Below, piece by piece: positions 7,933 to 15,956 of a stretch of DNA of 64,000 nucleotides. The notes under the pieces were generated by a model that worked only from the letters and a program-made list of their open reading frames with translations, ran no database searches and had not been told where the DNA came from. The translations under genes and the position numbers were made by a program. Source of the stretch: JAXMAZ01 sp046350115 (GTDB lineage: Bacteria; Planctomycetota; Planctomycetia; Gemmatales; Gemmataceae); contig JAXMAZ010000027.1 of NCBI GenBank assembly GCA_046350115.1, positions 37,132 to 101,131 on the forward strand. The letters are read 5' to 3'. Numbering within the stretch: the stretch's first letter is position 1; every line of letters begins with the position of its first letter.

Positions 7933-9394
7933 TCATCGCCCCGCCGCGGGCGACGCACGCACGAACAGCACGCAGTCCTTGTCCGGCGGCAGCTCCCGCC
8001 AGCCGGGGTGCGGCTCGGAGTCTGGCGATCAGCCCGTCGTCGAACCCGGCGCGAAGGACGAACGCGGCCGGGTGACAGCGGCGGTCCAGTTCGTCCACCG
8101 GCACCTCCCCGTGCGGCGGCGTGGTAAGCGTCCCACTCGTCCTTCGACCGCAGGTAGTACCGACCGTCACAGGTGACGAGCCACCGGGGTATCCGGAGTC
8201 GAGCAGGACGCCCGCCCAGACGGCGTGGGTGTACAGGACGCCCCGCACCCCTTCCGCCTTCAACCGTTCGACCGCCGCGAACGGCACGTAGTCGGCGAGG
8301 TGGGACGGCCGCACGGCCGTCGGCACCGCGACCGCCAGCCCCCACCCGAGCGCCACAAGCCACCACCGGCGAGCGGCGGGGTTTAACCCCGCCGTCCGAC
8401 CCGACACCGGGCTGAACCCGCACGCCCACACCGGCACCGCGGCCGCTGCGAAGAACATCACGAAGCGGTAACTGGCGATTGCCAGCACGGCAAACACCAC
8501 CGCCGCGACCACGTCCTCGGCCGCGACTCTTCGCCCCCGCCAGGCCAGCAGCCCGGCGAATATGAGCAGCCCTCCGACCGCCTCCAGCCGGCTGTCCCCG
8601 CGGGCGTGGAGTTCCCAGAGGGATAGCCATTCGTTGATTTCGAGCCACCGTGAAACGTCCGCGTTGTACGCCCCGGCCCGGACCAGCTCGGCCCCGGCCG
8701 GAGTGGCGAACAGGGTCAGCGGCGAAAGCCCGGTCGCAGCCGTCAGCGCCCACGGCGGCCGGGCCTGCCCGCGCCACCACCGCCCCCAACCGACGGCCGC
8801 CACCGCCCCCAGGTACAGCGCCCCGACCGCGGCCGACGGGTGCAGATTCTGCCAGAGGGCGAGCAACCCGGTGATCGCCGCAACTGTTCGCCACCCGGTC
8901 GGCTGTCGCCGCACGACCGCGATCAACGCCCCGAACGCGAACAGAGCGAACGTCTGCGGCCGGGTGCTGACCGACGAGTACGCGGTCCAGTTGGCGAGGA
9001 CGAGGGACACACACACGGCCCAAACCACTGCCCCGGTCCGCCGGGCGGCGGACCCGGCCAGGCACAGGCCGCCCACCCACAACAGCCCGTCCACGACATG
9101 GAGCAACGGCCACCCGCCGAGCCGCCGGGCGACCGCGAACACGACTTGCCCGAGCCAGTAGATTGGGACGTATGGCTCGTCGAGCTTGTCGGCCAGGAAC
9201 GGCTCGCAGGCCGGCGGCCCCCCGGCGGCCAGGGTGAGTTCGCCGGTCTTGAGCTGCCAGAACAGGTCGGAGTCGTGGACCGGGCGGAGCAGGTTGACCA
9301 GCAGCAGGGCGGCGGCGGTGAGTTGGATCAGGGACGGTGACCCGAGAAAGCCCGCCCGTTGCAACGGGCGGGCTTCGGCGGCCTCAGTCGACAT
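7933..9394 (-). pseudogene. Polytopic membrane protein, frameshifted near the 3' end
   Basis: About 400 codons from 9394 encode a multi-pass membrane protein: LIQLTAAALLLVNLLRP, then an HDSDLFWQ motif, LLHVVDGLLWVGGLCLAG, LALWQNLHPSAAVGALYLG and FAVLAIASYRFVMFFAAA. The first loop with an acidic, aromatic motif recalls GT-C-type membrane glycosyltransferases, but I cannot name a family. After LLDSGYPG the reading passes through a second frame (WLVTCDGRYYLRSKDEWDAY). It then returns to the first (EVPVDELDRRCHPAAFVL) and finally enters a third (PGWRELPPDKDCVLFVRA), stopping at 7933. This needs three indels at about 8190, 8110 and 8025. The ATG at 9394 overlaps the end of the short secA. A CTG start after the hairpin at 9349-9376 is an alternative. 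Confidence 0.65.
9349..9376 (-). terminator. Hairpin after the short secA gene
   Basis: AAGCCCGCCCGT and ACGGGCGGGCTT form a perfect 12-bp stem around TGCA, eight bases beyond the short secA stop. There is no long T-run, so it may be a stability hairpin rather than a full terminator. It lies within the first codons of the downstream membrane-protein frame. Confidence 0.55.
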
Positions 9395-11414
9395 ACGGGT
9401 CGGCCCCCAGATCCTGGAGCATCTCCTGCCGCTGCTTGTCGTAGTTCATGAGGTCGAGCCGCTGCCGGTAGTGCTTCTTCTCCACCCGCCGCTGGGCCTT
9501 GGCGAACAGCCGGCGGTACACCGCCCACGGCCGGGCCGACCCGCTCTTGCCCAGCTCGGCCAGCGCCCGCTGCTTCTTCGGCCCCAGCCCTTCGAGGAGC
9601 TGGTCTTCCAGGCTGACGAAGAACTGGGCGCTGCCGGGGTCGCCCTGCCGGCCGGCCCGGCCGGCGAGCTGGCGGTCGATCCGCTCGGCCTCGTGCCGCT
9701 CGGTGCCGATGACGTGCAGCCCGCCCAATTCGGCCACCCCCGGCCCGAGCTTGATGTCCGTCCCCCGGCCGGCCATGTTGGTGGCCACCGTCACCTTGCC
9801 CCGCTGCCCGGCCTGGCTGACGATCTGGGCCTCGTTCGCGTCCTGGCGGGCGTTCAGCACCTGGTGCTCGATCCCCATCGCGGTCAGCAGGGCGCTCACC
9901 TTCTCCGACTTGTCCACCGTCCGGGTGCCGACCAGCACCGGCCGGCCGAGGGCGTGCATCTGTTGGATCTGGGCGGCGACGGCCGCGAACTTGGCCGTCT
10001 CGGTCGGGTACACCGCGTCCGCCGGCTGGGTCCGCCGGACCGGCCGGTTGGTCGGCACCTTCGTCACCCACCGGCGGTACACCTTCCGCATCTCCCAGAA
10101 GTTCGGGATGAGCGTCCCGGACATGCCGGCCAGCTTCTTGTACAGCCGGTAGAAGTTCTGGTAGGTGATCTGGGCGGCGTGGTCGCTCTGGACGGTGATC
10201 GCCACCTTCTCCTTGGCCTCCACCGCCTGGTGCAGCCCGTCCCGCCAGTGCCGGTCGGGCATCGGCCGGCCGGTCCCCTCGTCGATGATGATGATCTTGT
10301 TCTCTTTGTTCACCATGTAGTGGTGGTCGCGGGCGAACCGGTGGTAGGCGTGCAAGGCCCGCTCGATCGCCTCGATCATCTTGTCCATGGCGTGGGCGTG
10401 CGGGCCGGCCGGCGGGTTCGAGTACCGGACGACCGTCCGGCCGGCGTCGGTCAGCTCGATCTTGTCCTTCTTCAGGTCCAGCCGGAAGTGCTCGTCCCGG
10501 GCCATCCCGCGGGCCACCCCGTCCGCCCACAGGTACACCACCTGCTCCTCCGGGGTGGCCGCCCGGGTCGGGTTGGCGATGATGAGCGGGGTCCGGGCCT
10601 CGTCCACGAACACGCTGTCCGCCTCGTCCACGATGGCGTAGTTCAGCTCCCGCTGGACCCGCGGGTCCATCTTCGCCCCGGCCCCGCCGAACCACGGCGC
10701 CCAGAACGGGGCGGCGGCCGCCTGCCCGCCCCGGACCTTTAGCCGGTCCCGCAGGAAGTCGAACCCGAACTCGCTGGCCGTCCCGTAGGTGACGTCGCAC
10801 TTGTACTGCTCGGCCCGCGGGACGTCGTCCATCTTCTGCTGGATGCACCCGACCGTCAGGCCGAGCAACCGGTACACCGGCCCCATCTCCTCGGCGTCCC
10901 GCTTGGCCAGGTAGTCGTTCACCGTGGTGACGTGGACCCCCTTGCCGGTCAGCGCGTTCAGGAACGCCGGGCCGACCGCGGACAGCGTCTTCCCCTCCCC
11001 GGTGGCCAGCTCGACCAGCCCGCCGAAATGCATGACGATGCCGGCCGCCAGTTGCACGTCGAACGGCTGGAACCCGTGGATCCGGCGGATGGCCACGCTG
11101 GACAGGCCGAACGCCTCGGGGATCAGCTTGTCCAGGTTGACCCCGCCCCGGGCCAGCCCGCGGAGCCGCATCGACTCCTTCCGCAGATCCTCGTCGTTGT
11201 ACGTCAGGTATCGGGACTCGAAGTGCCGGATGCGGGGGATGACCAGAGCCGCCTTGGCCAGCCGCCGCTTCCACGGCAGCCCGACCCGGCCGCGGACCAG
11301 GTTCACCGGCGGGGTGCCGAGCCGGCCGGGGACGTTGGCGATCTTCGGGGCGGCCGGGTGGAGCGGCTTGGGGGCCGGGGAGAGTTCCAGCACTTCGTCG
11401 GCGGCCGTGCTCAT
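9384..11414 (-). CDS. Short SecA-family ATPase (SecA paralogue)
   Basis: A 676-residue SecA-type translocation motor. Motifs in order: VELATGEGKTLSAV (Walker A), HVTTVNDYLAKRDAEEMGPV, YGTASEFGFDFLRDRL, VDEADSVFVDEARTPLII (DEAD-like box), the preprotein cross-linking segment, TNMAGRGTDIKLG and RQGDPGSAQFFVSLED. These are the two helicase-type nucleotide-binding domains. The protein stops soon after, at DLGADPYVD. It therefore lacks the long C-terminal region and the zinc-binding SEC-C motif that the full SecA at 40096-43917 has, and its N-terminal end is different and Pro-rich. It should still hydrolyse ATP and may drive export of a subset of proteins or act with the canonical SecYEG. The ATG at 11414 is the first in frame that does not run into the divergent gene. 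Confidence 0.9.
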   Translation of the reverse strand: MSTAADEVLELSPAPKPLHPAAPKIANVPGRLGTPPVNLVRGRVGLPWKRRLAKAALVIPRIRHFESRYLTYNDEDLRKESMRLRGLARGGVNLDKLIPEAFGLSSVAIRRIHGFQPFDVQLAAGIVMHFGGLVELATGEGKTLSAVGPAFLNALTGKGVHVTTVNDYLAKRDAEEMGPVYRLLGLTVGCIQQKMDDVPRAEQYKCDVTYGTASEFGFDFLRDRLKVRGGQAAAAPFWAPWFGGAGAKMDPRVQRELNYAIVDEADSVFVDEARTPLIIANPTRAATPEEQVVYLWADGVARGMARDEHFRLDLKKDKIELTDAGRTVVRYSNPPAGPHAHAMDKMIEAIERALHAYHRFARDHHYMVNKENKIIIIDEGTGRPMPDRHWRDGLHQAVEAKEKVAITVQSDHAAQITYQNFYRLYKKLAGMSGTLIPNFWEMRKVYRRWVTKVPTNRPVRRTQPADAVYPTETAKFAAVAAQIQQMHALGRPVLVGTRTVDKSEKVSALLTAMGIEHQVLNARQDANEAQIVSQAGQRGKVTVATNMAGRGTDIKLGPGVAELGGLHVIGTERHEAERIDRQLAGRAGRQGDPGSAQFFVSLEDQLLEGLGPKKQRALAELGKSGSARPWAVYRRLFAKAQRRVEKKHYRQRLDLMNYDKQRQEMLQDLGADPYVD

Positions 11415-11500
11415 CGGCGGACCTCGGCGGCGGCAAGGGGTCTCCCCACCATACCAGTAACGACGGTCCGACGGTAGCCGAGGGGCGGGGGCCGGCCGCA

Positions 11501-11506
11501 TATAAT
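11501..11506 (+). promoter_or_regulatory. -10 box for the LOG-type gene
   Basis: A perfect TATAAT at 11501-11506 lies in very GC-rich DNA, 28 bases before the start codon at 11535. No convincing -35 hexamer is seen at 16-18 bases upstream. A short leader carries the ribosome binding site GGAGGAGG. Confidence 0.5.
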
Positions 11507-11534
11507 CCTCCCACCTTCGGAGGAGGCCGCCCCG

Positions 11535-12587
11535 ATGTCCGACCCGTCGTCCGCCCCCGGCACCCCGTTCGACTCGATCACCGAGCCGGACCCGCCGAGC
11601 CAACTCACTCCCGCGGCCACCCCGACCGCCGAGGCCGCCGCCTTCGTCCAGCAGATCAAGGAGACGGCCGACAAGTTGGTCTCCGACCGGGCCGGCCGTG
11701 GGGACGTGAAGCTGCTGGCCACCGCCCTGAAGGAGCTGCGGTACTGCCTGAAGGTGTTCGCCGCTTACCGCGGCCGGCGGAAGGTGACGGTGTTTGGCTC
11801 CGCCCGCACCCGCCCGGACCACCCGGCGTACCAGGCGGCCGTCGAGTTCGGCCGGCAGATCCGCGAGCGGGGGTACATGGTCATCACCGGGGCGGCGGCC
11901 GGGATCATGGAGGCCGGACACGTCGGGGCCGGCCGGGACCACAGCTTTGGGCTGAACATTATCCTGCCGTTCGAGCAGGCGGCGAACCCGGTGATTCACG
12001 GCGACCCGAAGCTGATGAACCTGCGGTACTTCTTCACCCGCAAGCTGATGTTCATCAAGGAGTCGGACGCGGTGGTGCTGTTCCCCGGCGGGTTCGGCAC
12101 CCACGACGAGGCGTTCGAGACGCTCACCCTGATCCAGACCGGCAAGACGCACATCTTCCCGATCGTGCTGGTGGACGAGCCGGGCGGCACCTACTGGCAG
12201 CGGTGGCAGCAGTTCGTCAAGGACGAGTTGCTCGACCGCCGGTACATCTCGCCGGACGACCTCAGCCTGTACCGGGTGACGGACTCGGTGGAAGAGGCGG
12301 TCGAGGAGGTGGACCGGTTCTACCGGGTGTACCACAGCATGCGGTACGTCCGCGGCAGCCTGGTGCTGCGGCTGCGGCGGGTGCCGTCCGAGGCAACACT
12401 GGAGAAGATACGGGCCGAGTTCCGGGACATCCTGACGGCCGGCACGTTCGAGGTGACGGACGCCTTACCGCAGGAGGCGAACGAGCCGACGCTGGCCGAG
12501 TTGCCGCGGCTGCGGTTCAAGTTCAACCGCCACAGCCACGGCCGGCTGCGGCAACTGATCGACGTGCTGAACCGGGACGGGGAGTGA
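11535..12587 (+). CDS. LOG/TIGR00730-family Rossmann-fold protein (lysine-decarboxylase-like)
   Basis: A 350-residue protein with the LOG-family core at about residues 95-240: KVTVFGSARTRPDHPAYQ, GYMVITGAAAGIMEAGHVGA, then the nucleotide-binding/catalytic loop FPGGFGTHDEAFETLTL (PGGxGTxxE). Small LOG proteins release cytokinin-like bases from ribonucleotides by phosphoribohydrolysis. This one is longer (usual length about 190), with an extra N-terminal helix region and a C-terminal domain of about 100 residues ending in FKFNRHSHGRLRQLIDVL, like the PpnN/YgdH-type nucleotide 5'-monophosphate nucleosidases in general plan. The nucleosidase role is an inference. The ribosome binding site GGAGGAGG is eight bases before the ATG. 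It is divergent from the short secA with a gap of about 120 bases. Confidence 0.85.
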   Translation: MSDPSSAPGTPFDSITEPDPPSQLTPAATPTAEAAAFVQQIKETADKLVSDRAGRGDVKLLATALKELRYCLKVFAAYRGRRKVTVFGSARTRPDHPAYQAAVEFGRQIRERGYMVITGAAAGIMEAGHVGAGRDHSFGLNIILPFEQAANPVIHGDPKLMNLRYFFTRKLMFIKESDAVVLFPGGFGTHDEAFETLTLIQTGKTHIFPIVLVDEPGGTYWQRWQQFVKDELLDRRYISPDDLSLYRVTDSVEEAVEEVDRFYRVYHSMRYVRGSLVLRLRRVPSEATLEKIRAEFRDILTAGTFEVTDALPQEANEPTLAELPRLRFKFNRHSHGRLRQLIDVLNRDGE

Positions 12588-12594
12588 CGGTTCC

Positions 12595-12863
12595 GTAGGG
12601 TGCGTTGAGGCTCTGCGAAACGCACCGCTGGAACTCCAACCGATTGGCGCTGTGTGTTCGGTCGGTGACTACCCCAGGGAGGGCGAGGCTCCGCCGAGCC
12701 GCGGGGCTCCACCGGTCGAAGCGTTTTCACCCAGGGCGGGGTGTCACCCGAGAGGCGGCCCGGCTCGGCAGGAGCCTCGCCCTCCCCGGCTTCTGCCGCC
12801 GGTTTGGGTCGCGGTCGTTGCCGGGCCGGTACGTTTCGTCGCCGCCTCCTCAACGCACCCTAC
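12595..12863. repeat. Composite repeat: family B ends enclosing an inverted pair of family C
   Basis: A GTAGGGTGCGTTGAGGCTCT arm at 12595 and its partner CTCAACGCACCCTAC ending at 12863 enclose two opposing copies of a second element: GAGGGCGAGGCTCCGCCGAG at 12680 and the complement CTCGGCAGGAGCCTCGCCCT near 12776-12798. The nesting suggests that one repeat inserted into another. No gene is seen here; frames through it are repeat-encoded. Confidence 0.85.
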
Positions 12864-12916
12864 GGTACCGAACGAGGCGGAGCCGACCCTGCCCGCCATC
12901 GCCACCCTGCCGGACT

Positions 12917-12957
12917 GAAAACGAAAAAACCCGGGCCGTGGTTGCCCACGGCCCGGG
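12917..12957 (-). terminator. Strong intrinsic terminator ending the candidate RNA
   Basis: CCCGGGCCGTGG (12930-12941) pairs perfectly with CCACGGCCCGGG (12946-12957) around a 4-base loop. On the minus strand this 12-bp stem is followed directly by GTTTTTTCGTTTT. It is the most classical rho-independent terminator in the window and has no adjacent protein gene end: the nearest minus-strand stop is about 230 bases upstream. Confidence 0.85.
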
Positions 12958-13140
12958 TCACCAAGCAAACTGTCGGGTCCCGTCCATCCCTTCGGTCGCC
13001 TGGCCGCTTAAACCGTTCCCCCCTCGGAACGGAGAAAGCACACGCTTAAGCACTTCAGCCGCCGCTAGTTCCGTCGGCCGGTCCCGGCCACCTCTCGGCC
13101 CCGGGACACCCAATACTTAGAGCACGTTGGCGACCGCTGC
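12930..13140 (-). ncRNA. Candidate structured non-coding RNA of about 200 nt, unknown family
   Basis: Between the DUF2203 stop (13188) and the terminator at 12917-12957 lies about 200 bases with no open frame of note but several helices. CGGTCGCC (13136-13129 on the minus strand) pairs with GGCGACCG (13000-12993) as a closing stem. Inside it, GGCC/TCCC-type and GCCG/CGGC hairpins follow, then GCTTAAG pairs with TTTAAGC, enclosing CCGTTCC/GGAACGG. The composition is less GC-rich than nearby genes. I find no tmRNA, RNase P or SRP consensus segments; a 6S-like regulator or a processed 3' UTR RNA of the DUF2203 gene are possible. The 5' end is not fixed by any clear promoter. Family unknown. Confidence 0.5.
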
Positions 13141-13187
13141 AAACCAACCGGGACGAAATCCGCGGATTCCGGTCCGACCAAGACCGG

Positions 13188-13673
13188 TTACGGCTCCGCC
13201 CGCAGCCGGATCGGCGTGCCGGACTGCCAGTCGGCCGGGATCGGCCGCCGCAGCTCCTCCCCGGCGTACCGCCAGTGGCCGAGCTGGTCCTCGCCGTGCT
13301 TCCAGGTGAACGCCGCCGACCGGCCGTTGATCTTGGTCGGGAAGTCGACCTGCCCGCTGGCCGGGTCGGTCAGCGTCAGCCCGAGGGCGGTCAGCTCGCC
13401 GGCCGCGGTGGTCAGCGTCTTCTCGGTGTGGGCGATCTCGTCGGCCAGGGCGTACCGCCGCTGCCGGGCCGCCCAGTCCAGCCCCCGCCGGTTCCGCTCC
13501 AGGGCGTCCTGTTCGGGGACCAGGCCGGCCAGCTTGGCATGGGTGCCGACGATCTCGGTGACGATCCCCCGCACCAGCGGGAGCATCCGCCGGGCGGTCG
13601 CCAGGTCCAACGCCACGTCCTTCCGCTTCGGCTTGCCGGCCGGGTTGGACGCACGGTTGGGGGAGCTGCTCAT
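13188..13673 (-). CDS. DUF2203 family protein
   Basis: A 161-residue protein. After a short basic start it has the two parts typical of DUF2203: an N-terminal helical region beginning LDLATARRMLPLVRGIVTEI, which continues as a coiled-coil-like helix pair through LERNRRGLDWAARQRRYALA. The second part is a C-terminal beta segment, LTDPASGQVDFPTKINGRS, followed by AAFTWKHGEDQLGHWRYAGE and RRPIP. The VDFP and (H/E)xW residues are the conserved family marks. The function of the family is unknown; it is cytoplasmic. The ATG at 13673 starts the family-like sequence. It is the only protein gene upstream of the candidate RNA at 12930-13140 on the same strand. Confidence 0.8.
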   Translation of the reverse strand: MSSSPNRASNPAGKPKRKDVALDLATARRMLPLVRGIVTEIVGTHAKLAGLVPEQDALERNRRGLDWAARQRRYALADEIAHTEKTLTTAAGELTALGLTLTDPASGQVDFPTKINGRSAAFTWKHGEDQLGHWRYAGEELRRPIPADWQSGTPIRLRAEP

Positions 13674-13825
13674 GGAGGTCGGTCTCCGCCGGGTTGGGGG
13701 GCCGGTGGGCCCCGTTGTCCTCATTCTAGGAGTCGGCACAAGTGTCCAACAGGTTCGACGGCATAACACCTGCGGCGGGTTCAACCAACCGCCCCGCGGG
13801 GGTCGGATTTCGGGCGACGGCTTGG

Positions 13826-14632
13826 CTACCTCGGCCCGGCCGCCGCTCCGCGGACGACCGTCACCGCTCGGCCGCAGAGCTTGACCCGCTCGCCGGTTAC
13901 GGCGACCCGCACCGCCCCGCCGCGGCGGGACGCCTGGAACCCAACCATAGCACCTTTGCCCAGTTTGCGCCCCCAGTGGTCGGCCAGGCAGCAATGAGCG
14001 GACCCGGTGACCGGGTCTTCGTCGATTCCGGCCGCCGGTGCAAAAAACCGAGAGATGAAGTCGAACCGCGGGTCGTCGGACGGGGCAGTGAGAATGACGC
14101 CGCGGGATTCGATGCCGGCCAGCTTGCGGAAGTCCGGGGCCGCCGCCCGGACTTCCGCCGCGGTCGCCACCTCCAGCAGGTAGTCGAACTTGGTCCTGCC
14201 GACGGCCGTCGGGGAGACGCCGACGGCTTCCAGAAGGCCCGGCGGCGGGGTGGTCGGGGCGGCGGGGGTGAGTGGGAAGTCGAGTTCGATCCCGTCGGCG
14301 GTGCGGGTCGCGGTCAGGACGCCGCTGCGGGTGGTGAAGCGGATCACCTCGCCTGGCTGGGCGGCCCCGGTGTCCCACAGGGCGTGGGCGGCGGCCAGGG
14401 TGGCGTGCCCGCACAAGTCCACCTCGACCGCCGGGGTGAACCATCGCAGAGGCCGCGTCCCGTCCGCCGCCGGCGGGCCGACGAACGCCGTCTCCGCCTG
14501 GTTCATCTCCATCGCCAGGGACTGCATCCAGTCGTTCGGCAGGGGCCGGTCGGCCAGGCAGACGCCGGCCGGGTTGCCGGCGAACGGCCGGTCGGTGAAC
14601 GCATCCACCAGGAGCAGCGGGAGATCGGCCAC
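13826..14632 (-). CDS. PhzF-family isomerase/epimerase-like protein
   Basis: A 268-residue protein with the PhzF (phenazine-biosynthesis-like, diaminopimelate-epimerase fold) signatures: DAFTDRPFAGNPAGVCLA, then the catalytic-glutamate region MNQAETAFVG, LRWFTPAVEVDLCGHATLAA, and DEDPVTGSAHCCLADHWG. In PhzF itself the conserved Glu acts in an isomerisation; most relatives have unknown substrates and no phenazine genes are present here, so only the fold and likely isomerase type are claimed. The start is taken as GTG at 14632, which has a perfect GGAGGA eight bases upstream; an ATG 13 codons further up lacks one. It stands alone, with REP-like repeats upstream. Confidence 0.85.
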   Translation of the reverse strand: MADLPLLLVDAFTDRPFAGNPAGVCLADRPLPNDWMQSLAMEMNQAETAFVGPPAADGTRPLRWFTPAVEVDLCGHATLAAAHALWDTGAAQPGEVIRFTTRSGVLTATRTADGIELDFPLTPAAPTTPPPGLLEAVGVSPTAVGRTKFDYLLEVATAAEVRAAAPDFRKLAGIESRGVILTAPSDDPRFDFISRFFAPAAGIDEDPVTGSAHCCLADHWGRKLGKGAMVGFQASRRGGAVRVAVTGERVKLCGRAVTVVRGAAAGPR

Positions 14633-14752
14633 GGCTTGTCCTCCGAGGGGGCGGTACGGGACACGATACACGGACCCGCGGGCGGCGGGCGGGTTCGGCC
14701 GTTGTCAGCGGGGTGTTTACCACGGAAGGGGAGTCGCCGGGGCGGGCTGGCG

Positions 14753-14907
14753 GTCGTAACCCCTCCCCCCGGCCCCCTCCCCGAAGCGGAGAGGGGGAGC
14801 AAGCGGGAGGGCGGTCCCGGCAACGGATTCAGCTATTTGCCCGGACGAGCGGCCTGCTTGCTCCCCCTCTCCGCTTCGGGGAGGGGGCCGGGGGGAGGGG
14901 TTACGAC
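14753..14907. repeat. REPIN-like inverted pair of family-A elements with perfect 51-bp arms
   Basis: The element at 14753-14803 is the exact 51-base reverse complement of that at 14857-14907, with a 53-base centre. Each arm contains the family core (GAAGCGG...CCCCTCC) with its own small hairpin. It occupies the middle of the gene-free stretch 14633-15067. Nothing else is recognised in that stretch apart from a GC-rich lead-in to the gene at 15068. Confidence 0.9.
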
Positions 14908-15067
14908 CGCGCCGAATCTGTAGCCTCGGCCGGGCCGGTTGGGGTTTACACGGGGCGGTTTTTTGGCATAACCCGCCCCGCTCTTCACGCACAACACCGG
15001 TCCGCGGACCCGCCTGACGGCGGGCGTCTCGGGGGAGGCGACGGCGGACCGGTTCGGGGGATGTCCC

Positions 15068-15547
15068 ATGCGCCGATTCACGGCCCGGGGGCTGGCCGTC
15101 GCCGCGCTCACGGCCGCCGCCCTGGGGGCGGCCGCCGCCGCCGACAAGCCGGCCGATCCGCCCTGGTACTCCAGGGTGTTGGGCAAGTCCGAGCCGAAAC
15201 CGGCCGACCCGCCGACGTTCGGCTCGGCCCCGGCCCCAACCCGCCCGCCGGCGGTGGTCGGCCCGCTCGACCCGGTCGCCCAGGCGGACGCCCTCCGAGC
15301 CGAACAGGACGCCTGGCAGCGGCGGATGGACGTGTGCCTGAAGCTGCGGCAGGTGGCCGCCGCCCGCAACGACGAAGCCCTCGCCGCTCGGGCCGACGAG
15401 CTGGAGCGGCAGGCGACCGCCCTCTACCAGCAGCGGGTGGCCCGCATCGGGGTCAAGTCGCCCGGCCGCGTGGACGCGGAGGCGGCCGCCGAACCCCGCC
15501 GCCCGTCCGAACCGCCGGCCCGTCAGTTCCGGGAGGTGAAGCCATGA
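15068..15547 (+). CDS. Secreted protein of unknown function with coiled-coil
   Basis: A 159-residue protein with signal peptide MRRFTARGLAVAALTAAALG, cleaved around AAAAA-DK. The mature N-terminus is Pro-rich (PADPPWYSRVLGKSEPKPAD). A helical segment of about 60 residues follows (VAQADALRAEQDAWQRRMDV to ELERQATALYQQR) and should form a coiled coil. A Pro/Arg-rich tail ends the protein. No family is recognised. The stop overlaps the start of the next gene as ATGA, so the two proteins are translationally coupled and probably function together in the envelope. Confidence 0.65.
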   Translation: MRRFTARGLAVAALTAAALGAAAAADKPADPPWYSRVLGKSEPKPADPPTFGSAPAPTRPPAVVGPLDPVAQADALRAEQDAWQRRMDVCLKLRQVAAARNDEALAARADELERQATALYQQRVARIGVKSPGRVDAEAAAEPRRPSEPPARQFREVKP

Positions 15548-15891
15548 CCCACCTACTCCGTGTGATCGCCGCGGCTGGGCTTCTGAGCGGGACCGGTTGC
15601 CTGGGGTTGCGGCCAGTCGGCCCGATGGCCGACAGCCTCCAACCCCGGGAACAGGCCGCCGTGAAGAAGGCGGACACCGTGAAAGTGACCGCGGCCAAGG
15701 ACGCCCCGGGCGGCCCGGCCGTGGTGCCCGCCCCGCCGCCGCCCGCTCCGACGCTGCGGGTGTCGCCGGCCGAGGTGACGGACGCCAACGCGACCGCCGC
15801 CGCCGACCGGCTGGCCGAGGAGATCGAGGCGGACAAGAAGGCGATGGAGTCGATGCCCCGGTATGCCGAGGTGTCCGTCATCAAGAAGTAG
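15544..15891 (+). CDS. Small lipoprotein, translationally coupled to 15068-15547
   Basis: A 115-residue protein. MTHLLRVIAAAGLLSGTGC is a lipoprotein signal with lipobox SGTGC and lipidated Cys at residue 19. The mature part has a Pro-rich spacer (VVPAPPPPAPTLRVSP) followed by an acidic helix (RLAEEIEADKKAMESMPRYA) that could pair with the coiled coil of the upstream protein. The ATG overlaps the TGA of the previous gene. Function unknown; partnership with the upstream protein is inferred from coupling and matching architecture. Confidence 0.65.
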   Translation: MTHLLRVIAAAGLLSGTGCLGLRPVGPMADSLQPREQAAVKKADTVKVTAAKDAPGGPAVVPAPPPPAPTLRVSPAEVTDANATAAADRLAEEIEADKKAMESMPRYAEVSVIKK

Positions 15892-15956
15892 GCCGACGGC
15901 GCGAACCCGTCGGCCGGGCCGGCTGTCGTATCGGGACTCGCAACCCCGGGGTTCCC

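Noticed and set aside
9384..12335. Longer version of the short SecA (983 codons) starting at 12335
   Set aside because: The extra N-terminal 307 codons are antisense to the LOG-family gene and have no SecA-like sequence; the start at 11414 gives a normal protein.
12605..13120. Plus-strand open frame over the repeat and candidate RNA
   Set aside because: It is encoded by family B/C repeats, with no domain and no ribosome binding site.
13826..14632. Phenazine biosynthesis locus suggested by the PhzF-like gene
   Set aside because: No other phz-type genes nearby; PhzF-fold proteins are widespread with unrelated roles.
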